This document shows, piece by piece, positions 23,606-32,749 of a stretch of 64,000 bases of DNA. The first letter of the stretch is position 1. The number at the start of each line of letters is the position of its first letter. A model generated the notes under the pieces. The model was not told the origin of the DNA. It worked only from the letters and a program-made list of their open reading frames with translations, and did no database searches. The translations under genes and the position numbers were made by a program. Source of the stretch: Streptomyces sp. NBC_00223 (lineage in GTDB: Bacteria; Actinomycetota; Actinomycetes; Streptomycetales; Streptomycetaceae); assembly GCF_036199905.1 (NCBI RefSeq), contig NZ_CP108109.1, positions 7,382,501 to 7,446,500 on the forward strand. Reading direction: 5' to 3'.

Positions 23606-26257
23606 TTACGGGTACGAGGTCACCGTCGACGGCACCGTGGAGGTGCCCGAAGTCCCCGGACCGATGTTGTTGATCACATGGGCGTATTGACCCATGCCGC
23701 CGAGCGACACGACGAGCAGGTCGTGGAACTTCACACCGGCGTTGGCCGGCGCCTCGAATCCGTGATCAGCGATGATCGACGGGTCCGCGGTGAAGTTGCA
23801 GTAACTGCCCAGTCCCCAGCCCTCGTGGGTGGTGACGTTGTCGTCCACCTTGTAGGCGGCGTATCCACGGGTGTTCCCGTTCTGGATGGCGGCCTGGTTC
23901 GGCGGGTCGTACGGCAGCTCGTTCTGGAAGAAGATGGTCTTGCCGTTCTGACCCGACCACTCCACGTTGTACTTCTGGAAGTGCTCGACGAACAGACCGG
24001 TGGTCAGCACGTTGTTGCCGTTGACCTTCAGACCGATCGCGGACGGGTTGGAGGTCCAGCCCGCACCCGCGCCGTGGTCCGCGCGCCACAGCCACGTGTG
24101 GTCGATGACCACGTCGTTGCTGTTGATCTCGAACGCGGTCTGGGCCTGACCCGGGCCCGCGCCGCCGATCCGGGCGAAGACGTCCTGAATGATGGTCGGG
24201 TTGCCGGAGTGGCTGGCGGCCGAACCCGGCGCGCCGACCTGGAGGAGCTGCGGGGTGTTGCCGGTACCGGCGTCGATCAGGAAGCCGGCCAGCCGCACAC
24301 CGTCCACGTCGGAGACCTTGACCGCGTCCACCGCGTTGTCCGGGATGATCGTGGCGTAGCCGAGACCGAGGACGACGGTGTTGGCGCGGGTCACGTTGAT
24401 CGCCTGGTCCACGTGGTAGACACCCGGCGTGAGCAGCAGGTTGAGGCCCTGGGCGAGCGCCGCGTTGATGGTCGCCGCGGAGACGCCCGGCTTGGCCACG
24501 TAGAACTGGTTCAGCGGGATGGAGGTACCCGGCGTGTTCGGCCAGTCCACACCGCTGGCGTTGTGCCGCACGCTCGGGACGAAGACCTTGTAGTCGTTTC
24601 CGTCCAGGTACAGGTACGGCTTGTCGCTCGACGTGGGCGTGGTCGCCAGGGTGGTGTACGGCTGGCCCGGGAAGGCCTGGGCCGGAGCACCCTGCACACC
24701 GGAGAACACCATGTTCCAGACACCGTTGGTCCAGCCACCGATGGAGCTGTCACGGGTGTACCACTGCTGCTGCGAGTACGGGCCGACGGTGCCGTCGATC
24801 TTGCTGTCGGCGATGTAGCCGCCGCTCGCCCAGCCGTAGCTCGCGGGCGCCAGGTTCAGGCCGCCCTTGACGTGGATCCGACGGAAGGGAGCCGCCTGCG
24901 CGACCGCCCACCGGTCGGTGCCGTTCACCGGCGAGATGGCCAGGTTCTCCACCGAACGCCAGAAGTTCTGCGTGGCGTTGCCGGCGAACCAGCCCGCGTC
25001 CACGGTGATGTCACCGTTGATCTGGACGTCGTCCGGGTTCTTGCCGAGGCCGGAGACCGAGGTGTAGAAGCCCACCTGGTCGTTGAGGCCGTTGTACGTA
25101 CCGGGCTTGAAGAACACCTGGTAGCGGGCGTTGCCGAACTGGTTGCTCTCCTGCTGGGCGAAGATCTGGTCCAGCTGGCCCTGGATGTTCGCGCTGGACG
25201 GGTCGAAGACCTTGACGTTGGGGCCGAGGTCACCGCCGCCCTGGATCGGGCCCGTGGGGGGCGTGGTCGGAGGGGTGGTGGGGGGCGTGGTGGGCGGCGT
25301 GGTCGGACCGGTGCCGCCACCGATCGAGCCGGACACCTGGAACTCCCACAGCGAGTAGCCGTACTGCGTGGCCCGGACGGTGCCGTACACCCGGACGTAG
25401 CGGCCGGAGCCGGTCACGTTCAGGGTCTGGTTGCCGCCGGCTCCCGTGGTCGTGGAGTAGATGTCGGTCCAGTTCTGGGCGTCTGCCGAGGTCTGGATCT
25501 TGAAGGACTTGGCGTAAGCCGCCTCCCAGTTCAGGGCGACGGAGGTGATGCTCGCGGTGGCGCCGAGGTCGACCTGGATCCACTGCGGGTCGGAGGCGGC
25601 GCTGGACCAACGGGTACCGGGGTCCCCGTCGACCGCGGCCGAGGCCGGCGTGCCGGCGTTCTCGGTCGAGGAGGCCGTCGCCGGCTTGCCCTTCGAGAGC
25701 ACGCCGGAGGCCGGGGGCTGGCTGCCGCCGGCGTCGCCGTAGACCTGGAACTCCCACAGCGAGTAGCCGTATCCGGTGGCACGAACCGTGCCGTACAGCC
25801 GGACATAACGCCCGGAACCGTTTACGGAAAGCGTCTGCGTGCCGCCGGTCGCCGTCGTGGTGGAGTAGATGTCGGTCCAGTTCTGGGCGTCTGCCGAGGT
25901 CTGGATCTTGAAGGACTTGGCGTAAGCCGCCTCCCAGTTCAGGGTGACGGAGCTGATGTTGGCGGTGGCGCCGAGGTCGACCTGGAGCCACTGCGGGTCG
26001 GCGGCGGCGCTGGACCAGCGGGTGCCGTTGTCGCCGTCGACGGCGGCCGAGGCCGGCGTGCCGGCGTTCTCGGTCGAGGAGGCCGTCGCCGTCTTGCCCT
26101 GCGAGAGCAGGGTGCCGGCCGCCTGCGCGGAGTGCGAGGGCACAAAGAGCAGAAGCGACGCGAACAGCGCCGTGACGACCACCGCGACTATCTTTCGCCG
26201 GTCGGTCAGCGCCACTGATCTCAGCGGAGCCGACGTACCGGTGGGGGGAGCGAGCAT
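23606..26257 (-). CDS. Secreted double-discoidin, right-handed beta-helix protein
   Basis: An 883-aa exported protein. Signal peptide about 1-45 (ends S-A-Q-A-A). Two F5/8-type C (CBM32-like) domains span about 46-175 and 180-307, each with T-A-S-S-T-E-N-A-G-T-P and W-E-A-A-Y-A-K-S-F-K-I-Q. A T-T-P-P linker follows. The remaining about 540 residues look like a pectin-lyase-type beta helix (Y-Q-V-F-F-K-P-G-T-Y, L-T-P-G-V-Y-H-V-D, many N-N-V and D-V-V turns). Such proteins are often loosely named adenylyl cyclase or coagulation factor, but the architecture suggests a polysaccharide-active enzyme of GH55/GH87 style. Substrate unproven. ATG with AGGAGA upstream. Confidence 0.8.
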   Translation of the reverse strand: MLAPPTGTSAPLRSVALTDRRKIVAVVVTALFASLLLFVPSHSAQAAGTLLSQGKTATASSTENAGTPASAAVDGDNGTRWSSAAADPQWLQVDLGATANISSVTLNWEAAYAKSFKIQTSADAQNWTDIYSTTTATGGTQTLSVNGSGRYVRLYGTVRATGYGYSLWEFQVYGDAGGSQPPASGVLSKGKPATASSTENAGTPASAAVDGDPGTRWSSAASDPQWIQVDLGATASITSVALNWEAAYAKSFKIQTSADAQNWTDIYSTTTGAGGNQTLNVTGSGRYVRVYGTVRATQYGYSLWEFQVSGSIGGGTGPTTPPTTPPTTPPTTPPTGPIQGGGDLGPNVKVFDPSSANIQGQLDQIFAQQESNQFGNARYQVFFKPGTYNGLNDQVGFYTSVSGLGKNPDDVQINGDITVDAGWFAGNATQNFWRSVENLAISPVNGTDRWAVAQAAPFRRIHVKGGLNLAPASYGWASGGYIADSKIDGTVGPYSQQQWYTRDSSIGGWTNGVWNMVFSGVQGAPAQAFPGQPYTTLATTPTSSDKPYLYLDGNDYKVFVPSVRHNASGVDWPNTPGTSIPLNQFYVAKPGVSAATINAALAQGLNLLLTPGVYHVDQAINVTRANTVVLGLGYATIIPDNAVDAVKVSDVDGVRLAGFLIDAGTGNTPQLLQVGAPGSAASHSGNPTIIQDVFARIGGAGPGQAQTAFEINSNDVVIDHTWLWRADHGAGAGWTSNPSAIGLKVNGNNVLTTGLFVEHFQKYNVEWSGQNGKTIFFQNELPYDPPNQAAIQNGNTRGYAAYKVDDNVTTHEGWGLGSYCNFTADPSIIADHGFEAPANAGVKFHDLLVVSLGGMGQYAHVINNIGPGTSGTSTVPSTVTSYP

Positions 26258-26341
26258 GAACTCTCCTGGTTCCACAGGTGGGGGGCAGGGTGGGGTAGCC
26301 GTCCGGTCCAAGGGTCACCGGACGGCGAGATGCCGTGAAAC

Positions 26342-26391
26342 AGCGCTAAGTCCGGGTAAGCGCTCTCCCGTTGAGGGATGAGAGCGCTCTC
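26342..26391. promoter_or_regulatory. Cluster of AGCGCT-centred LacI-type operators
   Basis: Three AGCGCT cores lie at 26342, 26359 and 26383. The best is the perfect 12-bp palindrome GAGAGCGCTCTC (26380-26391), and the middle one is GGTAAGCGCTCTCC. They lie 85-135 bases upstream of the discoidin/beta-helix gene start. This is the core recognised by LacI-family sugar repressors in streptomycetes and resembles, but is not identical to, a CebR box. It suggests a different oligosaccharide inducer. Confidence 0.75.
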
Positions 26392-26720
26392 CCGATGCAC
26401 ACCGTGATGTTTCTCCCTCTGTTTCATCCATGTCAAGAGTTGTGCACACAGCACATTCGCTAAAACGGAAGTGTGTTCGCAAATCTCGCAAATGGGTTGT
26501 AACTTGCGACAGATGTTGAACTGGTGGCGGTGACCAGCGGGTATCGCTGAGGGTGTTCGCGCGGCCCACCCCGGAGCGACGCCGTCGCACCTGGGCGGTG
26601 CAAGGGCCGTGATGCGGATGGGGCCTGATATGCGTTCAGATCATGAACGCTCGTCGTTCGTGTCGGGGCCCGGGCGTTCAAGGAACGTTCCGTGCGTCAC
26701 GCATTGGATACAAAAGAAGA
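26392..26720. other. Gene-free stretch upstream of beta-helix gene
   Basis: About 330 bp, AT-richer between 26400 and 26530 (probable promoter of the beta-helix gene). No coding frame with convincing codon use is seen. Confidence 0.4.
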
Positions 26721-26744
26721 CCGCCCCGGCGGGTGCCGGGGCGG
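26721..26744 (-). terminator. Terminator of the phosphoesterase gene
   Basis: Perfect 10-bp arms CCGCCCCGGC / GCCGGGGCGG with a 4-nt loop, 40 bases past the stop of the minus-strand phosphoesterase gene. Confidence 0.85.
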
Positions 26745-26784
26745 CCCTTGACGGTCCGTCAAGTGGTCTGGACGACCGGGTCGG

Positions 26785-28788
26785 TCAGGCCGAGATGTTC
26801 GACCGGCCGCGGTGGCGGCGCGCGTAGTAGAGGGCGCCGCCGCCGGCCACCAGAGCGGCGCCGGTGATGCCCAGCGGGAGCACCGGGGAGGAGCCGCCGG
26901 TCGCCGCCAGGGCCCCGTCGGGCGACTTGCCACCCGTACCGGAGGAGGCCGTACCGGACGAGGACGAGCCCGAGGCCGTACCGCCCGTGGTGCCCGCGGA
27001 GGCCGTGCCGCCGGACGTCGTACCGCCGGTGGCCGTACCGCCCGACGTGGTGCCGCCCGAGGTGCTCGGCGTGCTCGGGGCCGGCTGTCCGCGGTCGATC
27101 GTGGTGACCGACTCGACCGAGCCGTCCGCCTTCAGCAACACCTGCTTGTCGTTCGGGTGTTGGAAGTCGAAGGCCGAGGTGAGCGAGTTGGCGCGGGCGT
27201 CGAAGGACGCGTCACCGATTCGGCCGGTGTTCCAGTTGTCCTCGATGAAGCGGGTGATCGAGGTCTGCTCGGTACGGGTGTGGTCGACCGCGTTGGCCTT
27301 GCTGTAGGGCGAGATGACCAGCAGCGGCTGCCGGGTGCCGGGGCCGCAGCGGTCCGCGTAGCCGCCGGCCGCCTTCGGGCCCGCCTGGCAGGCCGGGCCG
27401 TCGGTGGCCTTGCCGTTGGAGCCGACCGTGGCGTCCGCGGAGCCGTTGAGCGGCGCGGCGTAGGCGTGGTCGTACCAGCCGTCGGAGTCGTCGTACGCGA
27501 CGACGACCGCGGTGTCCTTCCACTGCGGCGACTTCTGGATCTTGTTGATCTCCGTGATCAGGAAGTCCTGCTCGTCGGTCGGGTCGGAGTAGGCGGCGTG
27601 CCCGTCCTGGTACTCCGGGGCCTTGAGGAAGCTGACCGCGGGCAGGCTGTCCGCGTTCAGGGCCGCGTCGAAGTCGGTCAGGTCGTAGTTGTGGTTCGCC
27701 TGGCCGTCGTGGCCGATCTCCGCGGTGTTCTTCGGCGGCAGATGGTGCGGGTTGGACGTGGACCTGTAGTACTCGAACGGCGAGTGGTGCGGGCTGTAGT
27801 CGACGGCCGCAGCCCCGCCGATGTTGGCGTGCGTGCTGCCCGCGCAGGACGCGTAGTGGCCCTGCTGCCCGTCCCACGGGGTGCTCGGCGTGAAGCCGCC
27901 CTGGAACCAGCCCCAGCTCACATCACGGGAGTTGAGCAGGTCGCCGATGTTGCGGCCCTGCATCACCGCCAGCGCGTTGGTGCTGGTGTGACTGTTGTCC
28001 GAGCAGTCGTCGTACGCCGGGTCGGGGTCGTTTATCACCGTGCCGACACCCTTGGCGTCCGGCGACAGCACCGCGTACGGGTCGGGGGTAGCCGTCTGCG
28101 CCGGGTGCTCGGTGCCCGAGGCCGGGTCGACCGAGATCACCCCGTGCGTCTGCCCCGAGATCAGGTTGAGCGCGCCCGGCGTGGAGGGGCCGTAGGTGGT
28201 GCTGTACGAGTTGTCGTTGAGCGTGAAGTGCTGGGCGTAGTTCCACAGCCCGGTCACCGTGTTGCCGTCGTAGTAGTCCATCACCAGGCCCGGCTCGCCG
28301 AAGAGGCCGCCCGAGCACTTGCTGGTCTCGGTGTTCTGGACGTACAGATCGGCCTTGCCGCCGTTGGCCGCGTACTGCTCGGGGCCGTAGTTGTGGTTCT
28401 GGTCGCAGGTGACGGCCTGGTCCGAGGCGAGGCGCTTGGGCGCGTACTGGTTGGGGTTGGTCGTCAGCAGCCCGGCCGTGCGGAGGTTGTCGACGTCCTT
28501 CGGCGTGCCGGCGGCCGCGGTGAACGGCGTGCCGTCCGTGTTCGCCGCCACCGGGTAGCTGCCGAAGTAGTGGTCGAAGGACACGTTCTCGTCGAAGAGG
28601 ACGACCAGGTGCTTGATCGGGGTCGCGGTGTCGCCGCCGTCCCCGGCGCGGCCGGGGGAGTCGGCGTGGGCGGACGCGGCGCCGCTCAGCAGGGCGAGCG
28701 CCGCCGCTCCGGCGAACGCCCCCCAGCGGGTGGCCCGCCCGCGCGCGCCCGCCCTTCCTCCCCGGCCGGAACCGCTTGTGGTGCTCAT
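26785..28788 (-). CDS. Surface phosphoesterase (PLC type) with LAxTG sorting signal
   Basis: A 667-aa protein. Signal peptide about 1-44. The phosphoesterase/phospholipase C domain begins I-K-H-L-V-V-L-F-D-E-N-V-S-F-D-H-Y-F-G-S-Y-P and includes V-V-V-A-Y-D-D-S-D-G-W-Y-D-H, the metal and catalytic segments of this family. A low-complexity T-S-G-G/T-A-S-G stalk follows. The C terminus is L-A-A-T-G, a hydrophobic segment and an R-R-H-R-G-R tail: the class E sortase signal of high-GC Gram-positives. It is therefore predicted to be anchored in the cell wall, hydrolysing phosphodiesters or phospholipids outside. The ATG at 28788 starts the signal peptide. Confidence 0.88.
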   Translation of the reverse strand: MSTTSGSGRGGRAGARGRATRWGAFAGAAALALLSGAASAHADSPGRAGDGGDTATPIKHLVVLFDENVSFDHYFGSYPVAANTDGTPFTAAAGTPKDVDNLRTAGLLTTNPNQYAPKRLASDQAVTCDQNHNYGPEQYAANGGKADLYVQNTETSKCSGGLFGEPGLVMDYYDGNTVTGLWNYAQHFTLNDNSYSTTYGPSTPGALNLISGQTHGVISVDPASGTEHPAQTATPDPYAVLSPDAKGVGTVINDPDPAYDDCSDNSHTSTNALAVMQGRNIGDLLNSRDVSWGWFQGGFTPSTPWDGQQGHYASCAGSTHANIGGAAAVDYSPHHSPFEYYRSTSNPHHLPPKNTAEIGHDGQANHNYDLTDFDAALNADSLPAVSFLKAPEYQDGHAAYSDPTDEQDFLITEINKIQKSPQWKDTAVVVAYDDSDGWYDHAYAAPLNGSADATVGSNGKATDGPACQAGPKAAGGYADRCGPGTRQPLLVISPYSKANAVDHTRTEQTSITRFIEDNWNTGRIGDASFDARANSLTSAFDFQHPNDKQVLLKADGSVESVTTIDRGQPAPSTPSTSGGTTSGGTATGGTTSGGTASAGTTGGTASGSSSSGTASSGTGGKSPDGALAATGGSSPVLPLGITGAALVAGGGALYYARRHRGRSNISA

Positions 28789-28971
28789 GCTTGCTCTGCC
28801 TCCGCTGAGTGACGAGGTGCCCGTGCCGCTGTCGATGCGGGCACGGTGTCGAACGCGATCGTCCTGGCGGGCCACGACAGGCCAACGGCCCGGTGGTGGC
28901 GCCGGGATGAACAGCGAGTCAGGAAAACCAGGCCGAGAATTGACCGGTTCTTTGCGCTTCCGGCGGTGGTT

Positions 28972-30354
28972 TCAGGCCAGCAGACCGCTGCCCAGCCAGT
29001 CCGCGCGGTCCCTGACCCCCGGAAGCGCGAAGAAGTAGCCGCCGCCGAACGGGGAGACGTAGTCGACCAGCGGCTCTCCCGCCAGCCGCTTCTGCACGGC
29101 CGCGAACTGCCGCTCGATGTCCTGCTGGTAGCAGACGAAGATCAGCCCCATGTCGAGGTTGCCGTCGCTGTCCATGCCGCGGTCGTAGTTGTGGCCGCGG
29201 CGCAGGAGGCGGGAGTCGTCGGTGGCCGCCGTCCGCGGGTTGGCCATCCGTATGTGGCTGTCCAGCGGGATGACGTCGCCCATCGGGTCCTGCGCGAATC
29301 TCGGCGTGTCGAACTCGTGCGTGCCGTCCAGCGGCGCCCCCGTGTCCCGGCTGCGGCCGAACATCCGCTCCTGCTCGGTGATCGACACCCGGTCCCAGAA
29401 CTCCACCAGCATCCGGATCAGCCGCACCACCTGGTACGAGCCGCCGGCCGTCCACGACGGCTCACCGCCGCCGTTCACCCACAGCAGCCGGTCCGCGGTC
29501 GCCGGGTCGTCGACGTCCGGGTTGGCCGTACCGTCCTTGAAGCCCAGGTGGTTGCGGGGGGTGCCGCTCGGCCGCGGCGGGCTGGTGAAGCCGTCCATCC
29601 GCCAGCGCACCTGCATCCCGCCGCGGGTGTGCCGGGCGATGTCGCGCAGCGCGTGCAGCACGGTGTCGGCGTGCGGGGCGCTCAGCTGGAGGCTGAGATC
29701 ACCGTGGCACCAGGCCGGATCGAGGTCGTCGTCCGCGAAGGCGGGCATCGTGGCCAGCCGCAGCGGCTTGCGGTCCCGCAGCCCGAAGCGGTCGTCGAAG
29801 AGGGCGGCGCCGACCCCGGCCGTGACGGTCAGCCCGTCGCCGGGCACGCGCGGGCCGAGGGTGCCGCTGTCCGACGGGGAGTCGGTGATGCCCAGCGGCG
29901 CCGGGGTGCCGCCGCCGGTCAGGAAGCGGGCCCGCTCGGTCACCGTGCGCAGCAGCTCGGTGAGTTCCCGGCGGTCGGTGGCGGTGACGTCGAAGGCGAG
30001 GAAGGCGGTGGACCGCTGGACGGGGTGGGTGATGCCGGGCTGGTGGGGGCCGTGGAAGTCGGGGCGGGTGGGGGTTTCCGGGGCGGGCGCGGCGTTGGCG
30101 GGGGCCGCGTCGGCGGGGGTGGCGGTGGCCGGGGTGGCGGTTGCGCTCGTCACGGTGAGGGCGGCGGCGCCACCGGCCACCGCGCCGACGGCGCCGGCTG
30201 CGCTGACGGCGCCGACCGTTCCGACTGTTCCGACGCCGAGTGCCGCGCCGCGGAGGAAGCCGCGTCGGCGCAGGTCGCCGCCCGTACCCGTGCCCACGCC
30301 CGTGCCCGTCGATCGCGTGTCGTCCGCGCCTGTCGGCCGGTGGGTGCCGGTCAT
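28972..30354 (-). CDS. efeB: DyP-type peroxidase EfeB (Tat-exported)
   Basis: A 460-aa protein. The Tat signal R-R-R-G-F-L-R-G-A-A precedes an Ala/Thr-rich segment. The heme-site motif N-H-L-G-F-K-D-G-T-A-N-P (near 270) contains the catalytic Asp; D-S-H-I-R-M-A-N-P-R supplies the proximal His, and R-G-H-N-Y-D-R-G and L-I-F-V-C-Y-Q-Q-D are also conserved. EfeB uses heme and peroxide and is linked with ferrous iron uptake by EfeUOB. Its ATG overlaps the efeO stop (ATGA). An efeU permease gene is not in the window. Confidence 0.93.
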   Translation of the reverse strand: MTGTHRPTGADDTRSTGTGVGTGTGGDLRRRGFLRGAALGVGTVGTVGAVSAAGAVGAVAGGAAALTVTSATATPATATPADAAPANAAPAPETPTRPDFHGPHQPGITHPVQRSTAFLAFDVTATDRRELTELLRTVTERARFLTGGGTPAPLGITDSPSDSGTLGPRVPGDGLTVTAGVGAALFDDRFGLRDRKPLRLATMPAFADDDLDPAWCHGDLSLQLSAPHADTVLHALRDIARHTRGGMQVRWRMDGFTSPPRPSGTPRNHLGFKDGTANPDVDDPATADRLLWVNGGGEPSWTAGGSYQVVRLIRMLVEFWDRVSITEQERMFGRSRDTGAPLDGTHEFDTPRFAQDPMGDVIPLDSHIRMANPRTAATDDSRLLRRGHNYDRGMDSDGNLDMGLIFVCYQQDIERQFAAVQKRLAGEPLVDYVSPFGGGYFFALPGVRDRADWLGSGLLA

Positions 30355-31781
30355 GCCGTCCTCCGTACGTCGAAGATCGCCGCCACCGGGGAGAGCTGTT
30401 CGAGAAGATCGCCGAAGTCGGCGTTGATCGCCTCGCGCTGACGGAGTGTCAACTTCTCCAGCGGGGTCCAGTCGGCGCCGTGGTGGGCGGCCTCCAGCGC
30501 GGCCCGGGCACGGTCCATCGCGGCGTTCAGCCCGGGCAGCGCGGGGTCGCGCGGGGCGAGCAGCGCGTGCAGCCGGTCCAGCAGCTGCTGGGCGCCGTCG
30601 AGGTTGGCGCGGGCGGTGGCCAGATTCGTACCGCTGCCGTAGTCCGTGCGGCCGGTCAGCTCGAACTGCTCGGCGTTCTCGACGATCTCGTGCGCCCGCA
30701 GGCCCAGCGCGGCCGGGTCCATCCGCTGGTCGGCCCAGTCGGTACGCAGCGCGGCCACGGCCCGGTCGAGCCGGGCGGCCGGGGCGCGCAGCGAGGCAGC
30801 CGGGGCGCCGTGCCACAGCCCGTACTCGATCCGGTGGAAGCCGGTGAAGTCGGGGTCCGCGAGGGCGCCCGGGGTACGGGCCGCGGTGCCGTTGATCTCG
30901 CCGTCCGCGTCGCCGAAGGTGTCGTAGGCCGCGCCCATCCGTTCGTAGACCAGGTGCGCGGTGAGCCAGTCGCGGCGGGCGGCGGGGAGGTCGCCGCGGT
31001 CGATGTCCGCCTTCAACACGGCTGTGCCGTGGGCGAGTTCGGCCATCCGTGCGGCGATCCACCGCTGGTAGGCCAGGGTCGGCGGGATCAGGTCGTGCTG
31101 GGTGACCGGGAGCGTCGCCGGGCCCTGCGGCCGGCTGCCGGGGACGACCACGGTCGGGCCGGTCACGGCGTCGGTGTCCTCCTGGAGGCACTTGAAGGCG
31201 TACGAGCCGCTGCCCAGGTTGACGGTCATCGGCCGGGTGACGCCGGGCGCCAGGCCCTCCACCTCGCCGTAGATCATTCCGGTACGGGGGTCGGTCAGAT
31301 AGACCTCGGTGGCGGTGGCGGCGGAGTTGCGCAGGTCGAAGACCTGTAGGCCGGCCTTCGGGCCGGTCCAGCCGCGGCCGCAGGTGCTGGGGGAGGTGTC
31401 GACGGCGGTGTGCGGGAGGCCGTCGGCGGCGGGCCGGGCCGGGTGCTCGGCGTCCGTGCCGTGCTTGGCGTCCGAGCGCGCGGCTCCGGCCGGGGTGTGG
31501 TCGTCGCCCGCGGTGAGTACGGCGCCGGTGAGCGCGGCGGCGACGGCGATTCCGGCGGCGGCCACCTGCCAGGTGCGGCGGCGGGGGCGGGGCGTGGGGG
31601 CTTTGTTTACGGAGCCGGGCGCCGCGGTGGCGGGTGCGGGCGGCAGGGGTTCGGCCTCGGGGTCAGGTGCGGCGTCGTCCGGCGCCGCGGCCGGGGGTTC
31701 GGGCGGGGGTTCGGGCGGGGGTACGGATTCGGCTCCCGGTTCGGGCACGGGACCGGGTGCGGATACGGGTTCTGCGGACAC
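30351..31781 (-). CDS. efeO: EfeO-like iron-binding protein (cupredoxin plus M75)
   Basis: A 476-aa protein. The first about 65 residues are a Pro/Glu repeat, then R-P-R-R-R-T-W and a single membrane segment near 72-90. A cupredoxin-like domain (about 130-215) is followed by the helical M75/imelysin-type domain with F-H-R-I-E-Y-G-L-W-H (near 311), the metal-binding H-x-x-E motif. It captures extracellular iron for the Efe system. The membrane anchor preceded by a long cytosolic Pro-rich tail is unusual compared with secreted EfeO. GTG start with GGAGG 4 bases upstream. Confidence 0.9.
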   Translation of the reverse strand: MSAEPVSAPGPVPEPGAESVPPPEPPPEPPAAAPDDAAPDPEAEPLPPAPATAAPGSVNKAPTPRPRRRTWQVAAAGIAVAAALTGAVLTAGDDHTPAGAARSDAKHGTDAEHPARPAADGLPHTAVDTSPSTCGRGWTGPKAGLQVFDLRNSAATATEVYLTDPRTGMIYGEVEGLAPGVTRPMTVNLGSGSYAFKCLQEDTDAVTGPTVVVPGSRPQGPATLPVTQHDLIPPTLAYQRWIAARMAELAHGTAVLKADIDRGDLPAARRDWLTAHLVYERMGAAYDTFGDADGEINGTAARTPGALADPDFTGFHRIEYGLWHGAPAASLRAPAARLDRAVAALRTDWADQRMDPAALGLRAHEIVENAEQFELTGRTDYGSGTNLATARANLDGAQQLLDRLHALLAPRDPALPGLNAAMDRARAALEAAHHGADWTPLEKLTLRQREAINADFGDLLEQLSPVAAIFDVRRTA

Positions 31782-31914
31782 CGGGCCTCCGGGTCTCGGT
31801 ACGGTGGAACGTCGGCGCCGCTCATGCTAAGCACCCCACCGCACCCCCACCCACCTGCGAAAAGGCCGGGGATTCACTGTTCGCCCGCAGTTCACCCGCC
31901 CGACATCGCGGGGA

Positions 31915-31944
31915 CGCCCCCGACCGGATTCCCGGCCGGGGGCG
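31915..31944 (-). terminator. Terminator of the SH3 gene
   Basis: 13-bp arms CGCCCCCGACCGG / CCGGCCGGGGGCG (one mismatch), loop ATTC, 13 bases past the stop codon. Confidence 0.75.
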
Positions 31945-31956
31945 AACCGTGTGGTG

Positions 31957-32388
31957 TCAGTTGCACCACGGCACGAACGAGAGGTTCTGCACGTAACGGG
32001 CCGCCACGTAGCCCGGGCGGCCGTCGCCGAGCTTGTACCAGAGGTTGTTGCCGTCGACGTTCTCGCTGGTGACCTTGCAGTGCAGGTAGACCACTGCGCC
32101 GGGCGGGAGGGAGCCGAGGATGGTGGAGTTCGTCCGGGGGAACTCACGGATGTACAGCGAGACCTTCGAGACCACCTTGCCCTGCGGCTCGGTGGCGGCC
32201 AGGTCCGGCTGGATCGCCGGTCCGGGGTCGGTGGCCGTGTCGGGGTTGGTCGCCGCGGCCGGGGCCGGGACGGGTGCCGGGCCCGACACCGCCGCCGTCG
32301 CGGGGGTCGCGACGAGCAGACCCGAGCCGGCGATCATCAGACCGGCGAGGGTGGCGGTGATGCGGTGCCTGGCGAGCGCTGAGTTCAT
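31957..32388 (-). CDS. Secreted SH3-domain protein
   Basis: A 143-aa exported protein. Signal peptide about 1-33 (A-T-P-A-T-A-A), Pro/Ala/Thr linker, then a bacterial SH3 domain with L-Y-I-R-E-F-P-R-T-N-S-T-I-L-G-S-L-P-P-G, N-L-W-Y-K-L-G-D-G-R-P-G-Y-V-A-A-R-Y-V. Two cysteines may form a disulfide. Likely binds the cell wall. AGAAGG lies 5 bases before the ATG. It stands alone, with its own terminator. Confidence 0.85.
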   Translation of the reverse strand: MNSALARHRITATLAGLMIAGSGLLVATPATAAVSGPAPVPAPAAATNPDTATDPGPAIQPDLAATEPQGKVVSKVSLYIREFPRTNSTILGSLPPGAVVYLHCKVTSENVDGNNLWYKLGDGRPGYVAARYVQNLSFVPWCN

Positions 32389-32749
32389 TGCGGCCTTCTT
32401 TCCGGAAAGTGGTGCCTGTCCCCTCTTTCATGGCACGTTCCGGGCTCGAACCGGCTGACAGAAACGGCTTGTTCACCCGGACGGATCGCGAATCACCCTG
32501 CCGGGTGCGGTCTGTCATGGTGTGGACGGGTGCTGGGGGATTTGGCGCGGGCGCGGCCGGGGCGGTGGCGGGGGTGCTGAGGCTGTCCTGATTGGGCGTC
32601 AGGTGCGGCGACGGCCGGGGTGGGGCGGGGGCGGCGTTTGACTGACCGTCACCGCTGGCGTGCGGCGGGCCGCGTGGGGAGGTCCGGGCGAGGCGGGGGC
32701 GCGCGGCCGAGGGATCGCCGGGTCGACCCGGGCGGTCGCGTTTTGGGCC
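32389..32749. other. Gene-free stretch upstream of the SH3 gene
   Basis: Promoter region of the SH3 gene (AT-richer to about 32480), then G-rich sequence with no convincing gene, leading into the palindrome array. Confidence 0.45.
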
